A stretch of DNA of 64,000 bases from Jaltomata sinuosa (GCA_003996215.1 QJPP01001412.1:306761-370760); one strand, 5' to 3'; numbered from the stretch's first letter, positions 1-11,131 are shown. The notes: generated from the letters alone by a model not told the origin. Program-made: numbers and translations.

Positions 1-1488
1 AGTATAACCACAAAGAATATGCTTCCCTGTGCCAAAATACAAACTAAGACTAGAAGTGCCACAAAGATATCTCATGATCCACTTCACAACATTCCAATGT
101 TCTCTTCCCGGATTAGAAAGAAAATGGCTAACAATACCAATAACATGAGCAATATCTGGTCTTGTACAAACCATTGCATACATCAAACTACCAACAGCTG
201 AAGCATAAGAAACTTTCTTCATATCTTCCTTCTCATCATCACTAGAAGGACACTCCTTCGTGCTCAACTTGAAGTGCATAGCTAAAGGTGTACTGACAAC
301 CTTATCTTTATCCATGTTGAACCTTCGAAGTACTTTCTGAATGTACTTCTCTTGTGATAACCACAATTTCTTGGCCTTTCTGTCACGGACAATCTGCATG
401 CCAAGAATCTGCTTTGCTGGTCCTAAGTCTTTTATAGCAAAAGACTTACTCAACTCTTGCTTCAATTTCTGAATCCTGCAAGCATTATGACCAACAACAA
501 GCATGTCACCAACATAAATCAACACAATAATAAAGTCACCATCAGAGAATTTTTGCACAAAAACACAATGATCTGAAGAAGTTTTCTTGAAGTCCTGCTG
601 ACTCATAAAAGAACCAAACTTCCTGTACCACTGTCTGGGAGCTTGTTTCAAGCCATACAAGCTCTTCTTCAATTTGCAAACATAATTCTCTTTTCCCTTG
701 ACTTCAAAACCTTCCGGCTGCTCCATATAAATTTCTTTATCTAAGTCACCATGGAGAAAAGCAGTTTTAACATCCATTTGTTCAATTTCTGAATCTAGAC
801 TTGCAACTAATCTTAGAACAACACAAATGGATGACATCTTCACAACTGGAGAGAATATTTCATCAAAATCAACTCCCTTTTTCTGGTTAAAACTCTTCAC
901 AACTAATCTAGCTTTGTACCGTGGAACTGGATTGCCATCTTCATGTTTCACCCTGAAAACTCACTTGTTTTTCAAAGCTTTTATGTCTTTAGGTAACTTA
1001 ACCAAATCAAAGGTGTGATTATCATGTAAGGATTTAATCTCATTTTTCATAGCATCAAACCACCTTTTTTTTTCTTCACTATCCATCACCTCATCAAGAC
1101 TCTCAGGTTCTCCCCCATCAGTCAAGAGTACATACTCATTGGGAGAATAACGAGATGAAGGTAGTTTCTCTCTAGTAGATCTTCTGAGAGAACTCTCTGG
1201 AGCATCAATAGTAGCTGGTTGCTGGCCAACCACATCATCTTGCACTGGAGCATCAACAACATCCTGGTCATTCTGAATATGATCACCATCTTCATTATCA
1301 ACTTGATTTTCATTATTATGAAGATTTTCTTCAGGTGCAATAGTCAAAGGAAATGAATCAACATCAACTAGGCTCTCACTACTCTGAGAATCAACCTTCT
1401 CAACTTTGTCAAAATCTTCAATTGTTTGGTCTTCAAAAAATACAACATCGCGACTTCTAACAAGTTTCTTCTCAACTGGATCATAGAA
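1..1488 (-). pseudogene. Copia (Tnt1-like) pol fragment: post-integrase linker and reverse transcriptase
   Basis: Reading leftward on the minus strand, the frame gives an acidic linker, the signature RRSTREKLPSSRY (about 1150-1185), then the Copia RT block (KARLVVKGFNQKKG-like, MDVKTAFLHGDLDKEIYM, LKQAPRQWYRKF) and the start of the RNase H connection at the window edge. This is the reverse-transcriptase part of a Ty1/Copia polyprotein that would copy element RNA in virus-like particles. It is dead. A TGA at 961-963 replaces the conserved Trp of KNKWVFRVK, and the catalytic YVDD box reads YVGD because of the codon at 508-510. The rest of pol lies left of the window. On the right the frame stops at a CACTA-like terminus at 1490. 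It belongs with the gag at 9389-9825 and the LTR at 9871-10603, which have the same orientation and Tnt1-like character. Confidence 0.93.
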
Positions 1489-1489
1489 A

Positions 1490-1622
1490 CACTACTAGAA
1501 AATGGGCCTACGAAAATAGATATGCTAGTAACAATTTTCAAACCGTTGCTAAAAATAGTCTATTACAACGGTTATGACCGTTGTCAAAAGTTTTGATAGC
1601 TATTGAGACAGCTTAATCATAT
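1490..1622 (+). mobile_element. CACTA (En/Spm)-type terminus with subterminal repeats
   Basis: The segment begins CACTACTAGAAAA, the classic CACTA terminal motif, exactly where the Copia pol frame ends. It then shows short direct and inverted copies of AACGGTTATGACCGTTG-like words, which are typical subterminal repeats. The element continues at 6082-6180 (ccgttgcc and aaccgttgc words) after a nested LTR element. I could not find a matching right-hand TIR before the Copia gag resumes near 9389, so the right end is lost or unrecognised. Confidence 0.75.
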
Positions 1623-4247
1623 TGTCACGCCCCGAGATTACCCCTAGATGTAACACGGGACTCGAGACCACAAGTGCCTCAAGTTAACCCTTGGTCATAG
1701 CATAACATAGGCATACATGAGGAAACATAGGGGAAGCATAAATAAAAAGCTAGGCAACCCAATCCATAAATGATGAAGTCAATAAGAAACATAATCCAAA
1801 AGGGAGACTCGAATACTGTCTATGTCTGAAAAGCCTCTATATGACATAAGGAGTTGCTAGGACAAGACCCTAACTAACTCAAAGTACGAAAGTAAACAGC
1901 CATACAGAATATTAAGATCATAATTAGCCTTCGAATAATGAGGACTCACCAACACTGACTGGAATGGCTTGCGGTCTCCAACCACGTGCCTGAGAGAGGG
2001 AACCGGAGTCTACATCGTCAAGAGGATGCAGCGCAAATATGCGTCAGTACTATAGGATGTACCGAGTATGTGAGATATGCATGTGATATGATAAAATATA
2101 CTTGGAAGCATGCTTAAAACTGAGTTCATGCATAATTTATGATAAAACATGCTTAAAATATCCTTGAAGCTGAAATCATGTGATAATAGTAAGATCTGTA
2201 ATGTAATGACTCAATGCAATATCATAAGCTAAAAACATAATCATAAGTAGTAAGTCTGAAATCTTAAAGCAAAGAGTCAATACATTTTTAAAGCATAAAC
2301 TATTTCTGTGGGAGGTTCTCTAACCGACATAGACCATGTGAGCTACATGGAATCCGATGTATCCGCCCCATCGAAAGGACCCAATATACCTTGCCAGTGT
2401 ATAAAGGCATTACTGTGGCGTGATCACTAAAACTGATGCCCAACATAGGGGACTTAAGACCTACGAAGGTACGTAGTTCTGGGACCTTTTGGGTACTCTC
2501 ACCCTGTCTAACTCGGTGCTAATACTACTCCCAAAACATACATATAACTCATATAATACTAGGCATATCTGATGCCAAATCTGTTTGAAAAGCATAAGGG
2601 TATATCTGATACCATGCAATTCACTTAGCTTAGATAGACATGTCTAGATGCCAAACCTTTCATAAAACACAGGGACATATTTGATGTCCAAAACTTTCAT
2701 AAAACATAGGGACATATCTGATGTCCAAAACTGTTGGAAAAGCATAAGAACATATCTGATGTCATGCAATTCACAAGTAATGAATCTTAAAGCTTTGCAA
2801 GACCATAATTCAAAATATACTTTTCTTGCTAAATTCATACTTAAAGAATTAGTCATGCAATTTCATAAATACATAGAGGCCATGATATCTAATCATGGCA
2901 ACTTTCTCTTGAAAACATGTAAATTCATAGTTTCATGCTAGAAATCAACATTCATGCTTAACATATGGGCTTTTGAGAACACTTACAAAACATCAATTAA
3001 AGCATGAGTAATAGATGAGAAATCATGAATTGAAGCTTTAAAATAAAACTCATAACTTTTTCTAATGCGGGTAAGAACCCAAGTTTCATAAATTGGACAA
3101 GGATTTGCCTTAAAATCATGAATAAGAAACCACTCATAAAAACTCATACAAAATCATGCAATTTAGAGTTAGAATCCATAGAAGAATCATGAGGAAACAA
3201 TTTTAGAAGGACCCATAAGGATTGAATAAGAACCCTAGTTTAGAAATCCATAAGTTCAATTTAGAAGATTGGGGTTTTGGGCATAAGGGTGAAGGAATCC
3301 CTTATTGAATATCCACATACCTTGGTTGGAGCTAACCCACTTGGATTGAAAAGACTTAGGAGACTTGAAGTGAATCCCTTACTATAGAGCTTGAAATCCT
3401 AACTTGAAGCTTGAGAGGATGAAACTCCTTTTTCTTCTTTTGGAACTTGATTGAGAGAATGGAAGATAACCTAGGCTAAGTGGGAATAAAACGCCTTTTA
3501 ATTTGCCCAAAATAACTTAATTTAGGAGTTAAAAGAGCAGAAAATTACCAAAATACCCATAGGAAAAGAATTTAAAAACTTCAGAAAATTTCGTCAAAGA
3601 CTTCCACGGACACAAATCACGGCCCGTGGAATGAATCACGGTCCGTAGAATGAAAGTCGTGGTTCCAAGGGACTTTTCAGGGCTCTGGACTGATTTCCAC
3701 GAGTTGGTTTCACGACCCGTGAAAACTTCCACGACCCGTGGAACCTTCTCGTCATTTCAAGCAAAAAAACTAATTTTCACGAGTTGGTTTCACGACTCGT
3801 GGAAACTTCCACGATTCGTGGAAACTTCCACGATTCGTGGAAGCTTCTCGTGGTTGCTGTTTGTCATTTTACAAACAGACACCCTGTAGTAAAACACTGA
3901 TAAACTTTTACTCCGGACTCGTATTAAGGCAAGGTCAGTGGCATTGGAAAGAATATTCAAATAACTTTAATTTGGTGGGTACTTGGATACCTAAATATTT
4001 ATATTTTAGGAGTTATGATCGTCTGAATTTGACCCTTAAAAATCTTACACTAAAACTCAATCGGTAAGGAAGCTTTCAACTCAACTTTGAGCTAGAGTTT
4101 CTTTATGATCCTAATTTATATATAATATACCTTTAAAACTTCAGAATAAGTCTTAATACTTAAATACATAAAAAAAGTTATCTAGTTTGGGTCTAACAAC
4201 ACATGAAGAACGGTTCAAATTTGACTTAGAATTTTTGGGGTGTTACA
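1623..4247 (-). repeat. 3' LTR of family A element
   Basis: This LTR is 2625 bp with TG...CA ends. It is related, at its ends and in patches, to the solo LTR at 39528-41730: both carry TGTCACGCCCCGAG, a GTTGCTRGGACA-type block and a palindrome-rich cluster. The palindrome-rich stretch at 3597-3860 lies roughly 390-650 bp from the LTR start in element orientation. Confidence 0.85.
3597..3860. repeat. Cluster of palindromic words TTCCACGAYYCGTGGAA
   Basis: Nine or so variants of CACGRYYCGTGG are packed into about 260 bp. Two are perfect 17-bp palindromes, TTCCACGATTCGTGGAA at 3807-3823 and 3826-3842. Others read CACGGCCCGTGG, CACGACCCGTGG and CACGACTCGTGG. No coding sequence overlaps. The location corresponds to U3 of the family A LTR. 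Confidence 0.85.
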
Positions 4248-4262
4248 ATATCTCCCACTTGT
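4248..4262 (-). other. Polypurine tract of family A element
   Basis: Read on the minus strand this is a short G/A-rich stretch (GTGGGAGATAT) directly before the LTR start TGTAACACCCC. It is therefore the likely plus-strand priming tract, and it fixes the element orientation as minus. Confidence 0.6.
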
Positions 4263-6081
4263 GATCATTCGTCCTCGAATGAAGACTTCTAAGTTGAGAG
4301 TGGAGGGGGAAAGGGTTGCAATTCTATCAACTAAGTTTTAAAAGCTAAAGTATTTACATGATAATTGATCTCTGGCTGAATTATAAACTGAGCTGAATTC
4401 ATGAGGCATGTAAGCATACTGAGGGCATGAGAATAACTGATGGTGTATGAGACTGAATGGCTAATAACTGATCTGGATTAAGAGTAGTGTCTCAGTTGAA
4501 ACTCATAAGGAATGAGTGTTCTTAGAAATCATAGATAACTGAAAAGGACGTCAAACTGAGAAGGGTAACTATACGAGGAAACCATTCTCTTTTAAACAGA
4601 ACTTACTACCTTGGACTAAACTGAATGTAGGGCCTTCTAACCTTAGGAATGATTATCGATAGGTCTGAACTGATCTGATATGAGGTGTCTAGTATTCTTG
4701 CAAGCTAAAGTTACTGGACCTAAGATATGGGCACCCTAGGCTAGGAGTAAGAAAAGACTATTCTCGCCTTAATCACTACGGTTGACAACTCTTAAGCTTA
4801 GAAACACCTTTCGACTACACTAACTCCTCTGAATAATAAGGTCTGAGTCTAACTACCTACTTTCACTATGATCAAGCCTATCTTGATTAAATCTTTTACA
4901 TCCAGAATTACCTCCCAGGAATGATATTTCTCCTTATCACAAAAATCAACTAATCTTGAGCTCTAATCAATGGGTCACTAGGCACACAAAGCAAAAGCCC
5001 GCATGTATTTCATCACGACTTTTAAGCCTATCACTATGATTACGCTATGGTTTGTAGCTCATACTATCCACAACTTCTCCTCTCTTCCTAGCATATCTAG
5101 GAGCTGTAACTTGAAGAAATTCTACAAAGAGACATACCAAAATTTTTTATCTAACTATTACACATGAATAATCCTCACCTAAATTTTCTTCCACGCTTAC
5201 AACCTACTATTTCCTATCCAGGCTACTACTTAGCTTCCTCTACTAACAATTATGAAAACACAAGCCAAGATCACTGAGAGAATAGAGTGGGAGCATGAGC
5301 ATCAAAAATGAAGGAATACTGATCGGTCTTGACTTATACTTAGTTTGATCTAGCCACTCAAGGTGGGGTTTGAGAAGTCAAGTGAAAAGGGCACGAGTGT
5401 CTCACATCCTGGACATACAAAGCATGGTTAGAGTAAGAATATCACAAGCATGAATTATTAGAGAAATATGGTATGAGCGTATATATGATGTAGCATAATT
5501 TCATTAGCCATTAAGGCATATCTTCAGAACTGAGTATGTAGACTGAGCATAGCGTGAGACATGAGCTTTCATATATGACAAGTATCATGGTGTAAAGCCG
5601 AAATTCGTAGAATCATAGAGTAAGATTGGATTTCTGTCTGGAGCAATTTCTGTTTGTTCTGGGAGTTGAGTATGGACGTGAATCTGCATGAAGTCCTTGA
5701 ATTTGAATTAAGAACATGTCATTGGAATACATGACATGAATGTGGTGTTGTAATAAGGGAGGTATACTTAAGGTGCTAGGATAGAAATAAGTCCCTGCAT
5801 CCCTCCTAACTTCATTCTGACACCCATTAGCATCACTACCCGAGTCTCCAAAATTTGATTGATTCTATATCCCACCATCTCCTCCTTAGATTCATGCTAC
5901 GTTATAAGTCTGTGGACCTCTCGCTAACCTATAAATGGAACTATGATCATTTTAATCTAACAGAGCAAACATTACTCTAGGAGTTAATCTGAATATACAC
6001 TACCTTCTATGCAGATAGACGAGAGTTTATCATGAAGAACGGTTCAAATTTGACTTAGAATTTCTGGGGTGTTACACATAT

Positions 6082-6489
6082 GACCGTTGCCATTGGAATA
6101 TAACCGTTGCAATAGGCCTACCTATAGCAATAATATAGTGAATCAATGCGGTAAATCCATCTATTGTAACAGTTGTTTGAAATTTTTTATTTGTTGGAAT
6201 GGTTTATTAGTCTATCACATTTCCCTCCTCATTTTTCCTCAATTATTTTTGTCGTCCGCCAATGGTAATATTTTTTTTATTTCTTAAAACACATTTTAGA
6301 AATTAGGTATATAGAAACGAAGCTCATTTTGACAACATTACTCATCAGACAAACAAAGCTCACTCTCTTGGTCGAATCAAACTTCTCTCTTCTCTAATCC
6401 TAGCTTCACCGCAAATCTGAGCCAATCAGATTTGTGCTATATAATTTATTTTTAATTACTGCAATTTTATCGTGAGTTTCGTACAATAT
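6082..6489. mobile_element. CACTA-like subterminal remnant and adjoining AT-rich DNA
   Basis: The first 100 bp carry ccgttgcc, aaccgttgc and cctatagcaa words that continue the CACTA subterminal pattern interrupted at 1622. The remainder to 6489 is AT-rich without a convincing ORF or motif. Confidence 0.5.
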
Positions 6490-6510
6490 TACATGTCATT
6501 AATCTTACGT

Positions 6511-6551
<41 letters not shown>

Positions 6552-7030
6552 AAATAATTTATTTTTTGATAGTTATTATTAATTATTATTTTATTTACTA
6601 AATTATTATTATATATGTAATATTTATTAATTAAATAGCAGCCCAAATGTAATTTTCTTTTTAAAATTATTTAAATTTTAGCCACTTTTTACTTATTTAA
6701 TGTCAATTGTAGCCTTAATTGAGTCCAATTGGACTCTTTCTAAATCTCAATTTCAACTAAACCCAATTGAAAACTTCAATTTCTATTCCAATCTCTCCCA
6801 ACTTGGATGACCCATAACCTGACCCAGATCTGTGATTTTAATCCCGACCGTTCATCCCCTTCATCCAACAACTCAAATTTAATCTCTCACAATTTCCTTT
6901 TTTAATTACTAACCCCCAAACACCCCAAAAATTCCTAATTCATTTTCCCCAACCAGCCACCACCGCCCCTTTATTCTCTCTCAACTCTTTCGCTCCTTCT
7001 CCGCCACAACCGTCTCCTCTTCAATAAAAT
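6490..7030 (+). repeat. Dispersed repeat, copy 1 (related to 25411-25990), with (TA)n
   Basis: This stretch aligns by eye with 25411-25990. Shared landmarks in the same order are tgtcattaat, (a/t)ttattaattaaatagca, atttaaattttagcc, aattgagtc(a/c)aattgg, aacccaattg, atgaccc, ttaatctc and a C/T-rich end rich in tctctc and ccacc. A pure TA microsatellite occupies about 6514-6546. No ORF is supported. The composition (AT-rich, then a CT-rich leader-like end) suggests the promoter/leader side of a long LTR, but that is inference. Confidence 0.55.
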
Positions 7031-7387
7031 GGTGATGTTCGGATCAACTTGTATGCTCTTTAACTATATCTTGCTACCTCGTACGTGTGTATCAGCTAAA
7101 TATGTCTACCGAGGATTAGGATGATGGAAAGAAACTTTGAGAAGGCTTTTTGATATTAAAGTTTATAGCTAGTATTCCATGAATAGCATGTTTGTAATTT
7201 TTTATTTTTGTCCCGTAAAGAGATGGAGCTAGGATTTAAACTTTATGAGTTCTAAATTCTAGAAAAGCGATATCAGGTGTTATTAGCTATGTTCTGAATT
7301 AAATTTTGTACATATTTGGTGGATTTCTTAATTATGACAAATATAGGGCTTGGACTAAAGCTACTGATTTGGCCGAACTCATAGAAT

Positions 7388-7744
7388 ATGGAGTTTTGGG
7401 TTGTTGTAGCAGCTGCAGGTGCAGGTTATGTAGCACAATATTTGCAAAGTTCATTAGAGAAAAAGGATAACTTATTAGAGCAAAATCAATTTTCCAAAAT
7501 TTCAACACATGAACAATAAGAGAACAAGAATTTGCTGCACCAATTACGCGGACAAGTTTGTCCATTTCGCAAATAAGCTCGAAGAAGAGCTAAAAAAGGA
7601 GTTTCTGATGAAGGGTTTTTAAAATTCAGACAACTTAATCTTGATTCATCATATTGCACTAGTGATGAGAAAGATCCAATTTTTCCCTCTAGAGAAGCAT
7701 CTTCAACAAGTACAAAGATTCTGGTTGACTATACAATTCAACAG
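7388..7744 (+). pseudogene. Captured host-gene fragment (first exon of a plant gene of unknown function)
   Basis: The frame starts at ATG 7388 and reads MEFWVVVAAAGAGYVAQYLQ, then a basic segment containing CPFRK and ARRRAKKGVSDEGFLKF, ending at a CAG|GT splice-like junction at 7744. The hydrophobic N-terminus and basic stretch resemble a family of plant proteins of unknown function, but I cannot name the gene with certainty. In-frame TAA codons at 7517-7519 and 7574-7576 break it. An acceptor-like TCTTTTGTAG|GTG at 9281-9293 followed by a coding-looking stretch (KNEEKKQSKPWIY in one frame) may be a second exon, implying capture with its intron. The piece lies between the CACTA-like left end and the Copia gag, so DNA-transposon capture is the likeliest route. 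Confidence 0.5.
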
Positions 7745-9290
7745 GTTCTTACTTCAATTACTATACGAAGTTTATTTGAATTTAACATCTATATACTAAC
7801 AACGTAGAAGAATTTTACAGTATTTGTGCTTTGACATGTTGTAGCAGGTAACCTGCCTCGTTCTCTAGGTTATTGTTTCCATGTTTTGATGGATTGGAGT
7901 TACCTTTAGTTATTATTTAGGTGATGGTGTCAATGTATATAAGTTAAATCGTATTTATTTCGGTTGATCTTAGATATTCTTGATTCATTTTCAGTTTCTA
8001 CTTATTGCATACATATTAAATGATTCCACTAATCAGTTTCTATTTATTGCACTTACCAGATCATATGAACCGAGGTTCTTTCTGAAATAACCTCTCTACT
8101 TCACAAGGTAGGAGTAAGGTCTGCGTACACTCTACCCTCCCCAGACCCCACATTGTGGCATTTCACTAGATATGTTATTGTTGCACTTACCAGATGATGA
8201 ACTAGGCAAATGAATTATAGGTTGAATGAGCTATTCTTCTACTCTCTAGTCCCTTTTTCATGGTTTGGTTTCAATTTTCCTTCTACACATTTCTTGTGAG
8301 ATATAAGTTTTTAAGGATTATGTTGAAATTTACGCAAAGTTATCTGTTTTTGATATTTTTGAGTGCACTACCATCAGTTTTCTAATTCCAATTGACGAGG
8401 GTCAGTCTTGATGCTTTAGTTCTGCTTTGTTAAAATTATTATTCAAATGCGCTTTTAGTTCTTTGTGTGCACACTGAATATCAGTTCCTAATTGCACTCT
8501 TCATCTATAATTTTTTTACCCGGAGCATATAGTATATTTTTATGTATTCTCAAGGTGCTTAGAATTTGTTTGAGCTCCATTTGTATGTAGAAATTATCTC
8601 TCTATGTGTTAGTCATTGTTTACTTGGATAAGTTGGGTTAAACATGAAATACTCCTCGTGTGATTAAATGTTCAAATTAAGAGTTTGATTCACTGTATAG
8701 CTATATCTATGGATCTACATTTGTCTACTCTATGTGAACATGAAATAGACGTATTAGTAGATAAAATAACTAGTCTATTTTTGTTTATGCATGCTGAAAT
8801 AGAGCAAAAAGAAAGGCTTGCATGACATTCTCACAAATTATGAAACTGCTGCATTTTGCTCTATTCTCAGCTTATACAAAATCCAGAAATGGAGCCAAAA
8901 TGAGTCTCTGTACTCCTGTTCATCCCTCAGTTTTCTTATGAATTGAATCTCCTACATTGACTTCGTCCATTGCCACTTATTTAATAATGCATTCCTCGCC
9001 ATTAAAGTCTTTTGTTTTGTCATCCTTATACCAAGTCAGATCTCTTCTTGTCTTCCCTTGAATAGTGATATCTTTTGATTTTCTCTTCAGTGTTTTGTAC
9101 ATGTTACAACATTCTATTGAACACATAAGTAGAATGCTTTCATGCTCTTTGATTTGCACTAGAAATAATGATTTAAGGTCTTTCTCCATATCTCTTTATG
9201 AAATTATTTAATTACTGCTTGTTTGATTTTTTTTTAGTTTTAATCATTATATGATAATTTAGGGATGACATTATTTATCCTCTTTTGTAG
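7745..9290 (+). other. Intron-like AT-rich DNA of the captured fragment
   Basis: It starts GTTCTTAC and ends TTTTGTAG with T-rich runs, as expected for a plant intron. It contains the SINE at 8062-8180 and no convincing coding region. A minus-strand ORF near 8977-9189 has no recognisable domain and is taken as chance. Confidence 0.4.
8062..8180 (+). mobile_element. SolS/TS-type SINE, 5'-truncated, 15-bp TSD
   Basis: The body carries the hallmark Solanaceae SINE core AGGTCTGCGTACACTCTACC followed by CTCCCCAGACCCCAC and ends in a TTG-rich tail (gttattg). A 15-bp target-site duplication, TTGCACTTACCAGAT, flanks it exactly at 8047-8061 and 8181-8195. At 119 bp it lacks the tRNA-derived A/B-box head, so it is a 5'-truncated insertion. 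No TSD was disturbed, so it is fairly young relative to its host intron. Confidence 0.9.
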
Positions 9291-9388
9291 GTGTCAAAAA
9301 TGAAGAAAAGAAGCAGTCTAAACCTTGGATTTACTTAAGGAGATTTTTGGATTGTTGATAAATATTTTAATATTCTTTTTACTATCGA

Positions 9389-9825
9389 AGCCAAAGTCCT
9401 TGAATTTCTTCATCAAACTTTACACCCATTTTGGACAACTGGTCAACGACACCCTGAAAATTATTTATATGATCAGAAATAGGACTGCCCTCTTTGTACC
9501 TGATATTCATCAATTGTTTCAGCAGGAACAACTTGTTGTTGCCAGTCTTCGAAGAATAAAGTGTTTTAAGCTTATCCCACAAACTTCTGGCATGTGTCTC
9601 ATTCAAAATATAATTTCTAACATTATCTTCAACCCATTGTCTGATATAGCCACAGACTTGCAGGTGCTCAAATTCCCAATCCTCATCATTCATAGATTCG
9701 GGTTTGTTAGAAGCAAACACATGTAAGTGCATCTTCTTGACAAATAGAAGATCTTTCATCTTGCCTTTCCAAGTATGATAATTACTACCATTCAAGCACA
9801 CCATCTTGCTCATATTTGCCTCCAT
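9389..9825 (-). pseudogene. Copia (Tnt1-like) gag fragment
   Basis: The minus-strand frame from ATG 9825 reads MEANMSKMVCLNGSNYHTWKG, then WEFEHLQVCGYIRQWVEDNV and a LWDKLKTLYSSKTGNNKLFLLKQL block with DQLSKMGVKFDEEIQGLWL. This is the UBN2/retrotransposon gag fold of Ty1/Copia elements, which forms the capsid. The frame leaves the family pattern right after GLWL (about 9389), where foreign sequence starts, so roughly the last half of gag, the zinc knuckle, protease and integrase are missing. The start codon is preceded by the primer site at 9856-9867 and the LTR. It lines up with the RT fragment at 1-1488 as one interrupted Copia element. Confidence 0.9.
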
Positions 9826-9855
9826 CCTTCAAATCGACAATCAATAACAATCAAT

Positions 9856-9867
9856 GCTCTGATACCA
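9856..9867 (-). other. Copia primer binding site (initiator tRNA-Met)
   Basis: GCTCTGATACCA on the plus strand is the reverse complement of TGGTATCAGAGC, complementary to the 3' end of initiator tRNA-Met. It lies 3 bp inside the LTR that ends at 9871, as expected for a minus-strand element. Confidence 0.9.
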
Positions 9868-9870
9868 CTT

Positions 9871-10603
9871 TGTTGGGAAAGGCAAGACACTAACAAAGAA
9901 TGCACGACAAGGTAGCAGCGGAAGAATACCCAAGTCTAAACTTTCCCTTTAGAATTGAACCAAGAGAAGACAACGAACTCAAGAACAATGATAATAGCTC
10001 AGCAAATATATCAACCAAGAGAATACGACAAGACAAGAATAAAACCAATCACACGAGACACCAAGATTTACGTGGAAAACCCCTTCGGTGTGAAGAGTAA
10101 AAACCACGAGACCAAAACCTCCACTATAATCACCAAGAGTTACAATAATGTTCTCAAAATATCCACCAAAGAAGTTCCAAACAACGAGCAACAATAGATA
10201 AATCTCAACGCCAAAAACAAGAGAATAAAAGGAGCAAAAGCACCGAAAATGCAGCTACTGTTCACGGATGTAAAACTGGAGCTACGGGACACCAATCCAA
10301 CTCTGTCAGTTCCTAATCAAAGATTGATATGAGAAGAATAAGCTGTCCAAAAATTAGCTCAATCGGATAAGAAACGAAGCGGGAGTCGCGATTTAAAGTT
10401 GGCAATTTAGGGTTGAAATTGGGTGCGAAAATCTGCACCTTTTTCTCTATATGTGGCTGCTGAAAACTCTTTTGTGGATGTGAAATAAGACCTAAAAAGG
10501 TCTATATATATGCCCCATAGAATTGAGCCTATGAACAAAAGTGAATTGATCCAAGTTGAGCTTTATTTATCCAAAGAGGAAGAAAAAGACCCATACCCCA
10601 ACA
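9871..10603 (-). repeat. 5' LTR of the Copia element
   Basis: It starts TGTTGGGAAAGG and ends ACCCCAACA. In element orientation that is TGTTGGGGTATGG...TTTCCCAACA, with TG..CA ends. Its length is 733 bp. Immediately to the right is CTTTT (10604-10608), the putative target-site duplication. The partner LTR would be left of the window. The site in the paralogous block at 60431 shows CTTTTTAGCC without the LTR, supporting this boundary. Confidence 0.88.
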
Positions 10604-11075
10604 CTTTTTAGCCTAACAAAAAGAGTTTCTACTTTGTGTGCTTCTAATTTCTTAGAGACAAACAAGGGTAGAACTACCCAATGCACAAAAGAGTTAGTTT
10701 GCATCATCCTAGACCTCTCTTTTGCTAACATGTCTAGAACTTGATTTTCTTCACGAAAACTATGCTGGATGGAGCAATTCCCTGCGATCAGATAAAATAG
10801 TTTCATAAATTGGATGGTCATTTTTAAGGATATAAATGATCTCTTTGCAATCCATATTAACTTGCAGGGGTGTTGGATCATTTGTTGGAGAAATCTTTAA
10901 ACCCTTTAGTAATGCATATAATTCAGTTTTGATATTAGTAGTTTCAAAAATGTTCCCCCTGTATCCCCACTTATATCTTATTATTCCTCCTATGCAATCT
11001 CTTCCCGAATTTGTAATAGTGAAGTCATCAGAGTCCAATTTAAATCCCCTAGAGGGGTTTTCATTTTACGAAAAC
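10604..11075 (-). pseudogene. RNase H-like domain fragment (RVT_3 type, copy 1)
   Basis: Minus-strand frames read GFKLDSDDFTITNSGRDCIG then GIIRYKWGY, TNIKTELYALLKGLKIS, LQVNMDCKEIIYILKNDHPIY and, in a second frame, NCSIQHSFREENQVLDMLAKE with PLFVSKKLEAHKVETLFVR. This is the plant RNase H-like domain (RVT_3) found alone or at the end of LINE-type proteins. It cleaves RNA in RNA/DNA hybrids when active. The frame breaks between SDRRELLHPA and NCSIQHSF near 10760-10800, consistent with a frameshifting deletion. The same break is in the copy at 60431-60900, so the gene was already dead when the block was copied. Confidence 0.85.
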
Positions 11076-11131
11076 AACTTTTGGTCTAGTCTAATTATGG
11101 TTCTTCCAATTAAGAGCTTAGAAATTTTATA

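Larger units (their letters stand above)
1623..6076 (-). mobile_element. Non-autonomous LTR retrotransposon, family A, internally deleted (TSD CATAT)
   Basis: The element begins TGTCACGCCCCGAG and ends GGGGTGTTACA, flanked by CATAT at 1618-1622 and 6077-6081. In its own minus-strand orientation it starts TGTAACACCCC. The 3' LTR is 1623-4247 and a purine-rich tract (on the minus strand) lies at 4248-4262. The interior, 4263-6030, has no gag or pol motif in any frame. The 5' LTR is only 46 bp (6031-6076), matching 4202-4247 with one difference. A deletion has therefore removed most of the 5' LTR and the primer site while leaving both outer ends and the TSD. It sits inside the CACTA-like subterminal region. 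Confidence 0.85.

Noticed and set aside
7332..7565. 77-codon minus-strand ORF over the captured gene fragment
   Set aside because: The opposite frame gives a better family-like protein with splice-like boundaries, so the minus ORF is taken as a shadow.
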